From the NCBI GenBank assembly GCA_030374805.1, contig JARGSG010000017.1, positions 905,563-969,562 of the forward strand: a DNA stretch of 64,000 nt, in the 5' to 3' direction. The DNA comes from Gracilaria gracilis. Taxonomy: Eukaryota; Rhodophyta; Florideophyceae; Gracilariales; Gracilariaceae. The notes beneath the pieces were generated by a model that worked only from the letters and a program-made list of their open reading frames with translations, had not been told where the DNA came from and made no database searches. Positions within the stretch are counted from its first letter, which is position 1, and the number at the start of each line of letters is the position of its first letter. The position numbers and the translations under genes are program-made. Positions 20,231-29,358 of the stretch are shown in pieces.

Positions 20231-20408
20231 GAGCGAGCATACCGATTGACTCTCACGTTTGCACAGACTCGGGACTTGTATCAGAAGCATAACAAATGTA
20301 CCATAAACCGTAGACAGCAGCGTTAATACATGAAGTGTATATGCATTCAGCTTCATACCATGGCAGTAAAACGCACATTCGCATTGCATTCCTGTAGCTC
20401 CAGTTTGA
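20231..20408. other. Convergent spacer
   Basis: 178 bp between two convergent genes; nothing else is seen. Confidence 0.6.
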
Positions 20409-21161
20409 TCAAGACGGTGGAACACGGGGTGATTCTATTAGCGATACCAACAAGCCATTGCACGCATCAACGAGAGCAGCCACGACCAAATTGATAGCGT
20501 CCGGAGTGTACTTTCCGGAACGGAATTGCATCTTCCTCAGATCTGGACTCGAACAGTACGACGAAAGCGAAACGATTCTTTCTTCTATGGCATCGTTATA
20601 CCTGCCTTGGTCGTCGGTAACCATGAAAAGAAGCTCACTTCGCACATGCTCGTCCATACAAACAATGAGATTGTAGCTTTCCAGGTCGCTCTTGTCCAGG
20701 GCACAAGCCATTTTGCGGCTCATATCTAAGCCGCGTTTGAAGCGCAAAGCATCAATAAAGCGCTGATCTGGGAGCTCTCCTTCTACTTGGACTTGCGTGC
20801 CTGCTGAATGACAAGAGAAGCATTCCAAAGCGCGACGGGTGCACAAGTCAGTAAATATAGCCTCGGCGGCGGCACTCACCGTGGAATTGTCACGTCCTAC
20901 GAAAAGCACGGCGACTCTCGATGCAGCGCATGAGGAATGAGCGTCGGGAGGTTCGTGCGCGGTCTCGCCTCTATCGCGGGCAAGAATCCATTCACGAAAC
21001 GCGTCTCCAGTGGTGAAGTCGGGGTTACCTTCAAATGCGTTCATGAGGACACATGACTGGCGTTTGGATGCCACTCGCTTTGTTCTGTTCTGAAACGGAG
21101 CAATGGTTGGGCGCCTGGCGAAAGTGAAGGGAAGAGGCGGAGCGAACGCTAGCGTTTTCAT
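20409..21161 (-). CDS. Low-molecular-weight phosphotyrosine phosphatase-like protein, catalytically dead, probable plastid transit peptide
   Basis: 250 residues. The N-terminal 40 are rich in Pro, Arg, Ser and Thr and poor in acids (MKTLAFAPPLPFTFARRP), like a transit peptide. The LMW-PTP fold is recognisable from VLFVGRDNSTVSAAAEAIF (about 84-102), SAGTQV, DALRFKRGLDMSRKMACAL and YNLIVCMDEHVRSEL. The family P-loop C-x5-R-S/T should read VLFVCxGNxCRS. Here the Cys is Gly and the Arg is Val, so neither the nucleophile nor the phosphate-binding Arg remains. The DP loop with the general-acid Asp is also unclear (YCSSPDLRKM). It is a pseudophosphatase in an otherwise intact reading frame, so probably retained for binding or regulation. 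Arsenate reductase-like activity is excluded by the same losses. Confidence 0.8.
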   Translation of the reverse strand: MKTLAFAPPLPFTFARRPTIAPFQNRTKRVASKRQSCVLMNAFEGNPDFTTGDAFREWILARDRGETAHEPPDAHSSCAASRVAVLFVGRDNSTVSAAAEAIFTDLCTRRALECFSCHSAGTQVQVEGELPDQRFIDALRFKRGLDMSRKMACALDKSDLESYNLIVCMDEHVRSELLFMVTDDQGRYNDAIEERIVSLSSYCSSPDLRKMQFRSGKYTPDAINLVVAALVDACNGLLVSLIESPRVPPS

Positions 21162-21447
21162 GACGTTTTCAGAGCGCTCTCGCGTCAGCGGAAATGAACG
21201 TTTGTGTTCGGTGGGACGAGAAGTTGAGCGGAGTCTAGACCGACGTGGGTAAGTTACACTCTTGAGTTGCGGGGCGATGGGTTACAGCTTGGTGGACAAA
21301 GACCAATCACGTCAAATATCCGCTTCTCGATATCTCCGTGAGCCGATACACAAATGCTCTGGCTGCGGAACGGCGGGTGTACAGACATGACCAGCGGCCG
21401 GGCAAGCAAATCCACCGAAACGTAAGATACAAAGGTACAGGTACCTG

Positions 21448-21458
21448 TACCGTTGGTA
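21448..21458. promoter_or_regulatory. TACCAACGGTA motif, reverse orientation
   Basis: TACCGTTGGTA, 287 bp upstream of the ATG at 21161, overlapping the end of a GTACCTGTACC inverted repeat. Confidence 0.5.
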
Positions 21459-21833
21459 TCTGCAAACGGCGGCACTTTCGAAAGCAGCGCAGCTCTTCTC
21501 CGTGCGACAGTTTGGCCATCGATGAGATGGACATGCTGATATCAACCAGACGTCTGTCACGGTGACGGAGATGACACCAGTTGGCGCCCGCCACGTGCAG
21601 CTGCCATTTTGGTTTCGCACGCGCGCTCCGCCAAACACACGCGTGAAAAGCGCGCCAACACGCACGGGCCCCGACCACGAGCCACAAACGGCTCGTCCCC
21701 GCTGATTTGGCTCCAATACGACGTGGTAAGTGTTTCGGATGCGCTACCGCCGCGGTAAAACCGCTTGGCACAGCTCCCATATCATTCAGCCAGCGCCGCT
21801 CCACCTCCTCCACCTCCTCCACCTCCTCCACCT

Positions 21834-21860
21834 CCCCCCCCCCCCCCCCCCCCCCCCCCC
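21834..21860 (+). promoter_or_regulatory. Poly-C tract (27 C) before the ATG at 21891
   Basis: The longest homopolymer in the window. It is preceded by tandem CCTCCA units (about 21801-21833) and ends 30 nt before the ATG. Translated in the open upstream frame it would be polyproline, which I consider leader. Confidence 0.6.
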
Positions 21861-21890
21861 GCTCCTACTTCGCTGAACCGCTTCCCCACG

Positions 21891-22469
21891 ATGGCCACAC
21901 CCACGGAAGAGCTCCCCCGCATAGAAGAGCAAACCTCAGCCGTGCCGGCTATCCTGAGCGACTTGCCGTGCTCAGATGCATTCTCACTGTTTGAGCCAAC
22001 CATTTCAAACACCGACTTCAAGAGGTATATCCCGGATGCTTCAGATAGCGCTCGACAGATTCGCATATCCAACGAGAAGAGCCGTTGCTTGATTCGCGCC
22101 TTGACTGCGCGTTGTCATCGTCAGCGAAAGCGCAGTGCGCCAAGTACTGTGACGCAGCCTGCTCCCAAGAGACCCAGATGGCTCGACCTGGAGAAGGAGA
22201 AGAAACAACACTGCCTCAAAGTGGCCCTGTCTGCATCTTGTAAACATGGAGAACCAGGAGATGCTCTGGATCTATTGAAGCGAGGTTGGGCCCAAAACCC
22301 CAGACGAAAGCAGCCTGTAACTGCCGAGGTCCGGCGACTTATTAGAGAGCGTATTCCGCTGTGGAGTGAACGAGAGCTCAGGTCGTACCTATCCAAAGCT
22401 GGTGAGGCTTCAAATGAAATGAGTGTTCAGCAGATGCGTACCATCATCCGCGAACATCTATACTCATAA
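21891..22469 (+). CDS. Hypothetical protein, 192 residues, basic
   Basis: The start MATPTEELP at 21891 is chosen because it follows the poly-C tract; the frame is open further upstream only through that tract. The N-terminal half is mixed, with a basic region RCHRQRKRSAP and a likely nuclear-type cluster (PAPKRPRWLDLEKEKKQ). The C-terminal half is helical, rich in Arg and Glu (LIRERIPLWSERELRSYLSK) and ends IIREHLYS. No membrane segment, no signal peptide and no cysteine pattern are seen. I do not recognise a family. Leader style and codon pattern support a real gene; a nuclear or RNA-binding role would be a guess. Confidence 0.55.
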   Translation: MATPTEELPRIEEQTSAVPAILSDLPCSDAFSLFEPTISNTDFKRYIPDASDSARQIRISNEKSRCLIRALTARCHRQRKRSAPSTVTQPAPKRPRWLDLEKEKKQHCLKVALSASCKHGEPGDALDLLKRGWAQNPRRKQPVTAEVRRLIRERIPLWSERELRSYLSKAGEASNEMSVQQMRTIIREHLYS

Positions 22470-23044
22470 TGGAAGCCTTCTCTGTATCGCTTCTTAGCGC
22501 ACATGCATGTTTTTGATGTATTATGCTAGTGGATATCAACAATATGGTTAACATCAGCGTCGTTCGGAACTCTTTGGTGCATTTCTTTTCTTCATGGCCA
22601 CTCAGAGTCTTTCGCGTCTCGATGCAACATGTCTGGTAGGTATAAGACGCCAAGCGAATTTCGCCGAATATGTTATCGGCAGCAGCATTTGTGAAACCAG
22701 TACTCGTATATAGGCTGCAAACGAATCCCACAACTTACGGTGCGATTAGAACACTAATACAAATGACTCCATCATTCATAACATCACCTCTTGTTTTTCG
22801 GATGGCAGTGGTATAGGATCGAAAGAGAAGAAAGGATGACAGGTACTCATTGGCAAGGCACGATCAACCCGTAAAATCTCACTGATAACTCCCTTACGCA
22901 CCACAGTTTTTTGTCTGCTGCATCACTTCGAGTCAAGCGAAGCGAACTAACGGCATCCATACTCATTCCGATGGAGGTGCGATATCTGCCCCACAGTTGG
23001 TGTTGGCTTGTAGCTAAGTAATCAACCCCGCGCCCACGACGAAC
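22470..23044. other. Intergenic upstream of 5S rRNA
   Basis: No gene recognised. It is mildly AT-rich. Confidence 0.5.
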
Positions 23045-23164
23045 ACATTCGGCCACATCAAGCTGACTTGCGCCGCATCCCATCCCGAACTGCGAAGCTA
23101 AGGCGCTTTGAGCTGGGCTAGTGCTGGCATGAGGGATCGGTCTGGAATCCCCGGTGCCGAATGT
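23045..23164 (+). rRNA. 5S ribosomal RNA
   Basis: 120 nt. Ends pair perfectly: ACATTCGGC at the 5' end with GCCGAATGT at the 3' end (helix I). The eukaryotic 5S core is clear: CATCCCATCCCGAACTGCG, then GAAGCTAAGGCGC (A-box region), then GGATCGGTCTGGAATCCCC (C-box/loop E region). A run of seven T follows as a pol III stop. It is a single copy between protein genes, not in a tandem array within this window and not linked to visible 18S/28S genes. The 5S in some red algae is known to be dispersed or linked to rDNA; here it is dispersed. Confidence 0.9.
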
Positions 23165-23170
23165 TTTTTT
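23164..23170 (+). terminator. RNA polymerase III terminator of 5S rRNA
   Basis: Seven consecutive T directly at the 3' end of the 5S gene. Confidence 0.85.
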
Positions 23171-24204
23171 GTTCTCTTCCTCTTCCTTGCTCCCCTCTCG
23201 TCCTCTGTTTGTGCTTTCCTCGTGTTTTGCATTCTTCTGATCTGATCTCAGGCTGATCTGAGGCAGGGGACGTTTTCTTATATCTATCAAGTCTAACAAG
23301 TTGTTAGTAACAACTATGCGGCAGCGGCCAGCTTGTTGTGTAACCTTGCAACCTTGCAGTGACTGCACATGTTGTCCAGGGCATCCTCGTACATATCACC
23401 AGCGAAAATGCTCTTCAGTCATTCCGCGTGAACCCCTTAACCAAAAGATGGACAAGCAAAGACTTGGAGCACCGACCGCCAGACGGGCGTGCATCCGTTT
23501 CTCTTGCGAGCATACAAACAAGTTGGACGTTATGGGGCTTAAGGAATCTAAGTAGAGATCTGTGACATGTGCACGGTACGTTCGTACTTGGCGGTATTCA
23601 GACATGGATCACTTTTGTTGAGTTGCGCAATGCCTGTTACGCTGCACTTCTGTCATCTTTGTGGAGGGTACCAGATACATTTCTACGTGAAGCACCATCT
23701 CCAAAATGTGCGCCACTTGCCGCAATAACTCCATCGCTGGCGTTAACCGTATAGCAGTATAAAAAAAGGGGAGCAACACGAAAGGGCACGCACTCGCATG
23801 GTACTCGCGAATATTTCGCTGTCGAAGAAAGAAAGAAAGTTGCGGACATGGACATAAAAGGATACAGTCGCACCCGGACTCGTTTCGAACAACATGGCTA
23901 TACTTCGAGAATTGGCAACGCTTGAAGAAACAAGGGAAGTCATGGGGGAAGAAACCCAGAATCGTAACGCGGCCTCGAACCTGAGCTCTCCGGTAACGGC
24001 ATTCTTTCGACAGTGCGCCCCAGTCCTTCTACGGCATAGATTAAACTCTGACTTCCATGCGAATCTAACCTGTGACTTTGTTGTTTCCTTACTGTCAAGA
24101 AAATGTGTATCCAACAAGTATACCAAGAGTAGTTCTCCGCTACTTCCACCAAACGCTGATCTCCCACTCGTCTCTCATTTCCCTACGGACTATTCACGAA
24201 CACC
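23171..24204. other. Intergenic, no gene recognised
   Basis: Overlapping ORFs of 127-174 codons on both strands cover 23743-24418 but resemble nothing known and one runs antisense into the next gene. I see no support for either. Confidence 0.45.
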
Positions 24205-24993
24205 CTATGAAAACCATCCTCTCCATCCCGTAATGCGACCGATGCGTTTCGCTGCCTCGTCTTTTTTTCCAGAAAGCTCTCCCCATGTCTCCCAGCTCTT
24301 CTTAGCCATATCAACTTCACCTATTCCCTCGTGTGCTTCAGCCTTCCATTTCCATGCTCCAACGCAATCCCCCCGTACATCTATGGCCTCATTCACCAAC
24401 GACAACGCTCTCTCGTGATCTGAACATTTCACCAGTGCCTGTGCCCAGTTGCAGAGTATCGCAATTCTGTATTGTTCAGTTCTCCCGCTCAACCACGACT
24501 CTGCCAATGCCATGAGACCAATAGCTTTCTCATAATGCTCACCTGCGCAAGCTACCGTCCCTTTCAGTATGTGCATATCCCCCTTTTCCTTCTCCTCCGC
24601 AACACGCAACATTTCATCATTAACGTCAAACTCTAACCGTTTCAACAGTCTCACAGTTTGTTCCAGAGATTCGATGTGTTTCTCAATGGAAACACGTTCC
24701 GAATCACAGGCTTGCACCGCAACGTTTGGGCCATTTCCGCATTCACCCATGCATCCAGTTGGTTCTATGGAGGCTTCAACATCTGACACCACAGCTCGCA
24801 TAGTTGACAAGAGTGAGTTCCCTCTGCAAGTCGAACTGGTGCACACCCACACCTTGGGGAGGCTTTCGCGGCCATCGGAGGCGCAAGGAACCGCGCGATT
24901 TCCATCTCTACGTCTACATGTCGTCGCCCATCGACACCGTCTCTCACTGTGAGGAAAAACGGGTAGACCCACAAACGTTAGCGCTCTTGGCAT
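24205..24993 (-). CDS. Thioredoxin-like [2Fe-2S] ferredoxin domain fused to TPR-type helices, probable organelle protein
   Basis: 262 residues. The N-terminal 45 are Arg/Ser-rich and look like a transit peptide. A thioredoxin-like [2Fe-2S] domain follows, with cluster ligands Cys51, Cys56, Cys81 and Cys85 in VCTSSTCRG and GCMGECGNGPNV. This is the C-x4-C...C-x3-C pattern of the NuoE/TRX-like ferredoxin family. The rest (about 115-245) is helical with TPR features (CNWAQALVKCSDHERALSLVNEAI, GAWKWKAEAHEGIG). Similar ferredoxin-TPR fusions exist in plastid-bearing lineages; the role may be redox-dependent assembly, which is inference. A TACCTTCGTA motif lies about 130 bp upstream (25122-25131). 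Confidence 0.75.
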   Translation of the reverse strand: MPRALTFVGLPVFPHSERRCRWATTCRRRDGNRAVPCASDGRESLPKVWVCTSSTCRGNSLLSTMRAVVSDVEASIEPTGCMGECGNGPNVAVQACDSERVSIEKHIESLEQTVRLLKRLEFDVNDEMLRVAEEKEKGDMHILKGTVACAGEHYEKAIGLMALAESWLSGRTEQYRIAILCNWAQALVKCSDHERALSLVNEAIDVRGDCVGAWKWKAEAHEGIGEVDMAKKSWETWGELSGKKDEAAKRIGRITGWRGWFS

Positions 24994-25121
24994 TTGCCCA
25001 AAGTGAACTGAGGGGTCTTGATCTGCTCCACTCTTTACGAACGTACCTTAGTGCGTTTGCGCCCTGGCGCTGAGATTGCTGCAAGTCAATTTTTTTGTAT
25101 ACGTTGATATCGTATCAATGA

Positions 25122-25131
25122 TACGAAGGTA
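25122..25131 (-). promoter_or_regulatory. TACCTTCGTA motif
   Basis: The minus strand reads TACCTTCGTA, followed by ATCATTGATACGAT; 129 bp upstream of the ATG at 24993. Confidence 0.45.
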
Positions 25132-25478
25132 GCGACGCTACCGCATTGCAGGAGAACAGTCTTGGACTTCCAAGCTCCACTACAGTCAATGCTACTCTCT
25201 TCCTCGCCGGCACAATCCTCCCTCTCCGCCCAGGTTCACGAGCGCCATGTACTTGCTCTCACCATCCGACTTCTCGCCCTGAGGCCGACGAAATGTAGGA
25301 GACGTACGCCCCTGTTCCTGTCCTCCTCTCCACCACTGCGATAGGGGCCAATGGAAAGAAATTCCTGATGGAGGGTTTACTTGCTTCTGAGGACAAAGTT
25401 TAAGCGACAAAGAGCTCTACTTGGCAAATTGAGAACGCTTGATGAAAGAAGTGGTGTTTTCGGGGAAGAACAAAACGG

Positions 25479-25505
25479 TTGTTGCTGTTGTTGTTTATTG
25501 CGAGC
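25479..25505 (+). repeat. Left arm of a 27-bp inverted repeat
   Basis: Begins TTGTTGCTG and ends GCGAGC. The perfect reverse complement is at 26200-26226. Possibly terminal repeats of a small non-autonomous DNA element, although I see no matching target duplication. Confidence 0.6.
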
Positions 25506-26199
25506 AGAAGAATGTGTGAGGGAACTAGCCGTACTGAACTAAAACTAAGAATATCATCAACGACTACCGCCAACTCTCAAGCAACCTAACGAATACCCTC
25601 GGACTACCACGCGTCTCAGAGCAACTGCCCAGGCCTACCGCAGGGAAATGTCTATCTTCGCGCCTTTTCCAAGACCTAGACCATCTGTGCAGCCTCCGGT
25701 TCACATCAAATGAAGGATCCCGGAGTTCGGCAATGCGGGTAGAACCGAACGCAGAACCCCCTACCATTCAAGGAAGAACCGTCTCAGGGTCTGCCACAGG
25801 GAGACACTCAAACGGCCTGTGTGACCTCTAGATCGCATCTGAACGACGCTCACCAGAGTACGACAATGCAAGCATACCAGTTACGGTACCTTACCTCGCT
25901 GAGCGCGGTTCGGGGCCTACCACAGGGAGACAGCCATCCCTTCTTCTGGGAAGTTCATCGGCTGAATTTCTGGTCTCGTTGGTTGTTGCTCAAGGCTGCG
26001 GTGTCGGACAGATAGAGGAAAGCGAACAAAATGAACCTGCAACGCAAATCGGAGGACAGAAGACAAGGTGGTTAGCAAATGAGGTGGGTAACAAGTCGGC
26101 GACGATGCCGTGTTGGAGAACGCGAGGTTTGTGAAGACTTACCAGAAAAATGAATTGTCGAGGAATTAAGAAACAGCGATACGAGGAATGGACGGACCC

Positions 26200-26226
26200 G
26201 CTCGCAATAAACAACAACAGCAACAA
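26200..26226 (-). repeat. Right arm of a 27-bp inverted repeat
   Basis: Perfect reverse complement of 25479-25505, 750 bp away edge to edge. Confidence 0.6.
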
Positions 26227-26859
26227 GAAGTAGGAGCCGTAAGGACTTAAGGAAGTGCCGGACCTTGTCGGAGTATCAATGAATAGGATTGAATGTGGTT
26301 GACAGTGGGTATGGTTGATGGAGGAAGGATGTCGGAACGTCGGGGAAGCTGTTCGGCAGCGGCTTTTATACTACTCTCTGGGACGGGTACACTCTCCAAC
26401 GCCTGCTGAAAATCAGGACTGCTCTGGCCACGTCCCCACCAACGTGACTACAATTAAGTGTTGTCACAACCGAAAGATGTAGTGTGTGGTACTGGAGTGC
26501 GCTTCCGAATGCTGATACTTGAACTTGTCAGTTATGGAGTGATGCGGAGCGTTGTTTGTTTCCAATTGAGTCACAGAAGTTTTGCAGTGGTACAAGATGA
26601 TGGAGATGGTTGTGATGTGACTGAATTCGAACAATCACAAGGAAAGAGTTTCGTTTACGTCGCACCTACTCGGCAATGTGCCAGGAATGAGCCCTATGAG
26701 AGGCGTAGGATTGTTTCCTGGTGTAACCTTCAATTCCGAACTTGCTTTGTGTTTCTATTTCGAACTTGCCATACCCCATTGACGGCACAAGTTGCTGAAG
26801 AACAAAGAAACACTGTTTACATATTATGAACACGTATCTCAGGCCTGACGTATCTACGG

Positions 26860-27893
26860 CTACCGCCATGATTCAGGAAGCTTTCGAAGCGCCTCACCTT
26901 TCAGAGAGGCGTCCAAGCCCCAGCAAATCGGCTCATTACCGCTCAGCTTGTAGATGATAGCTTCATGTATTCTGAAGAAGCCAGTTTGCTCCAAGAAGTT
27001 ATTCCACCACCCAGAGAGGATACAATAGTTTCGTTCGTACGCTCCACTACTTCTATGATGTTCAGCATGTGCTTTCTTGGATAAGATGAGTCCCACACTT
27101 TGTAAAGCACGCACCCATGGGGCAGCTCGGGTCATATGTGCTTGTCGGTGTGTCTCTTGAGACAGAACTATGAAGAATAAGAACGACGAATAGAACGCTT
27201 TGAAACTATCCGGAAGCGGAGCAGAGAGTAAAAGCAATAGCTGGGGAATGGCGACAATAGTGAGCCTGTACAAGTTGTTCGCCATATCGCGGGAGGTAAT
27301 AGTCCATGGGTATTGGTGGTGGCCCTGGAATGATTCAATTTGATCTGCAAATAGGATGGAGTCAGTAGTCAGTATATACACGAATGACCTAGCTAGATGA
27401 AAACACAGCCGAGATGGTGATACGTACATCCTACAATAGGGGTATGCTTTGAACCATAATTATCAACCGCATGATGATAAATACCTATCGCGAAGTCTGA
27501 AAACACATATGACGCAAAGATGAGCGCCAGGTCCATTGCGACATCAGAGCCACTTCCCGCATGCGAAAAGACCTGCGCAAAGGCGGCTGTAGAAGCGATC
27601 CCGAAAGAAAGGAGAAGGAGACGCTGTTGTGGAGTGCTTACCACACTGTCTCCATCGACCGCGAGTCCAGGTTTTGCTGATGGCTTAGCGTAACGCGATT
27701 TCTGTGGAGAGGGCGGCGAAGAACTTGACACACTTGATGGACGGAGCGCTTGAGTGCATTTTGGAGGAGAACGGAGTGGTGTGAGGGCTGTGAGGCGCGA
27801 TGGTCTGGCGAGGGTGACGGAAGGTTTCAAAGAAGATGCGAGGATTGGATAGGTGCTTTGCAGAGGGGTAAATGTAGCGAATGCTGAAGCCAT
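26860..27893 (-). CDS. FAD4-like / TMEM189 (Kua) family desaturase, probable plastid protein, one intron
   Basis: Exon 1 is 27893-27428 and exon 2 is 27344-26860; the 83-bp intron (27427-27345) has GTACGT donor and GCAG acceptor. The join gives 316 residues, in frame. The N-terminal 75 residues are Ser/Pro/Thr-rich without acids, as a plastid transit peptide. Conserved His-rich motifs are DFAIGIYHHAVDN, FQGHHQYPWTIT, QETHRQAHM and KKAHAEHH, then the family block NYCILSGWWNNFLE. Membrane helices lie between them. Plant FAD4 inserts the trans-delta-3 bond in palmitate of phosphatidylglycerol, a lipid also known from red algal plastids; the animal relative makes plasmalogens. With the transit peptide, the FAD4 role is favoured. 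Confidence 0.9.
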
Positions 27894-28719
27894 AACGATC
27901 CTTCTGCTATTGGCTTCAAAGGCAATTGAAGATTTGCTGCCTGGGGCCCCACTTGTGCGCAGAGGACTGAGAAGACGACCGGTGCTACTACCGCTTCTTC
28001 ATAACATTTTGTCAGGACCTCGTTCGGGCTCTCAAGAGTATAAGAGCGTGCGAGGGAAGCAGCCGAGACGCAGTATCGAAGATTTATCGGCTCGACTTGA
28101 GGTGGGCAGCGCATGGCGAAGGCGAATGGATATCAGAAAGCATAGAACAGCAAACAGGTGCAAGAAGGCACGACTGCGCCACAATCGAATATGAGGCGAA
28201 GCGACATGAGGAGCAATCGCCACGGCTGACATATCTTGTGGCAAGCAGCGATCGCGCAAAGTTGGCGAGAAGTGCAGCATTCATTTCGCATCGACTAGCG
28301 CGTGGCTCTAACTTTACAGAGCAATGTGAGGGCGTCGTTTCGGCGCAGTACCCGAACTATTATGGCCAATGAGCGCATTGCACTTGTTGGCAGCGGCGTT
28401 TTTCCGCCTCTGTTCAAATCTCCGTTGACGAGTCGTTATTGATCTTCGGCTCCTTCTCAATCGACCGTTCATCATGACAAACAGGCTAACTTCGTTCCAA
28501 GCCAGCACTCACACGCGCACACGTGTTCAAAGTGTTTCTCGTGGCTTCCTGTTTCGCTGATCCAGTGTGTTTCGGTTTTTCGTCCCGAGCAACGTCGGGA
28601 GAAACGGTTCGCTTGAGCCTTGATTCCCTTTCTTCCTCGTCCAGCGCCATCGCGGCGATGCACAATTGAGTCCGAGTCGATGCGATCGCACAGCCGTTGC
28701 GTGCAATCCGCCCTCAGCC
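27894..28719. promoter_or_regulatory. Divergent promoter region
   Basis: 826 bp between the FAD4-like gene (-) and the TMEM223-like gene (+). No further gene recognised; ORFs overlapping it are shadows or unrecognised. Confidence 0.5.
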
Positions 28720-29346
28720 ATGCGAGCTTCCACCGTATCCGCAACCCGAAATGCGTTGCGTAATTTCTCCACAGCCGCTTCATACGCCGACACCACCGCT
28801 CACATCATCTATCGCAATCCGCGTCGTCTCCGCGCCGCAGGCATGACAGCTTTAGCAATTGGACAGGCTGGGTTCTGGGGCACCGCCACCACACTCGCGC
28901 AGCAGGCGCCTGAGCCTCTGATTTCATCTAGTTGGGGTGTAGCGGGCTTCGGTCTCAGTGCTGCATTTGCTGCCATGGTCAATGCTTACTTGCGCCGGAA
29001 TGTGGCGGAAGTGGCCTTGCTCAACGGTGCTTGCATTCGAGTGACTGCGCACTCTTTTGGCGGCATGCTTTCTGATCCTATTGTTGTCAAACCGAATCAA
29101 CTTATCGCGGGGCCGCATCGAGATAATGAGAAGGAACGCTATTGGACGTTTGGAGTTTCTTCGCCCAAGTCTAGGAGGCCCTTTTATTACTTTGTAGATA
29201 CCAAGAGCGGTGTCATGGATGCTGCCGCAATGGCAGCTCTGGTCAACGGTGGGGAGCATCTGTTAGCATTTTCGCACAAACGCGACGCACACATCATGAA
29301 GACGAGATGGCATCAATGGGAACAAACGTCCGGAAGAAATGCATAA
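28720..29346 (+). CDS. TMEM223-like mitochondrial inner-membrane protein
   Basis: 208 residues from ATG 28720. The N-terminus MRASTVSATRNALRNFSTAA fits a mitochondrial presequence. TAHIIYRNPRRLRAAGM is followed by helix 1 (TALAIGQAGFWGTATTLA) and helix 2 (VAGFGLSAAFAAMVNAYL). After these comes a beta-rich tail with YWTFGVSSPKSRRPFYYFVD, the pattern seen in TMEM223 and its relatives (two helices, then a soluble domain). Human TMEM223 is reported to act in cytochrome c oxidase assembly; transfer of that role is inference. It converges with the polymerase X gene with only 12 bp between stop codons. Confidence 0.65.
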   Translation: MRASTVSATRNALRNFSTAASYADTTAHIIYRNPRRLRAAGMTALAIGQAGFWGTATTLAQQAPEPLISSSWGVAGFGLSAAFAAMVNAYLRRNVAEVALLNGACIRVTAHSFGGMLSDPIVVKPNQLIAGPHRDNEKERYWTFGVSSPKSRRPFYYFVDTKSGVMDAAAMAALVNGGEHLLAFSHKRDAHIMKTRWHQWEQTSGRNA

Positions 29347-29358
29347 GCAATACTAAGT

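Larger units (their letters stand above)
21162..21890. promoter_or_regulatory. Divergent promoter region with TACCGTTGGTA motif and poly-C tract
   Basis: It lies between the pseudophosphatase (-) and the unknown gene (+). It contains a GGTACAGGTACCTGTACC palindromic stretch running into the 11-bp motif at 21448. On the plus side, (CCACCT)-type repeats lead into a 27-C tract, then the ATG at 21891. Confidence 0.5.
24994..26859. other. Intergenic with a 27-bp inverted repeat pair
   Basis: No gene recognised. It contains a perfect 27-bp inverted repeat (25479-25505 and 26200-26226) bracketing about 750 bp. Inside are three GLPQG-encoding 15-mers (about 25632, 25788 and 25913) that could be reverse-transcriptase scraps. 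Confidence 0.4.

Noticed and set aside
21765-21890. Polyproline N-terminus of the unknown protein
   Set aside because: Same reason; it depends on the exact length of a 27-C run, which is unlikely to be kept in frame.
22847-23368. 173-codon minus-strand ORF
   Set aside because: It covers the 5S rRNA gene in antisense; the RNA gene explains the region.
23743-24418. Overlapping ORFs on both strands (127 and 174 codons)
   Set aside because: Each is antisense to the other or to the [2Fe-2S]/TPR gene and neither shows motifs.
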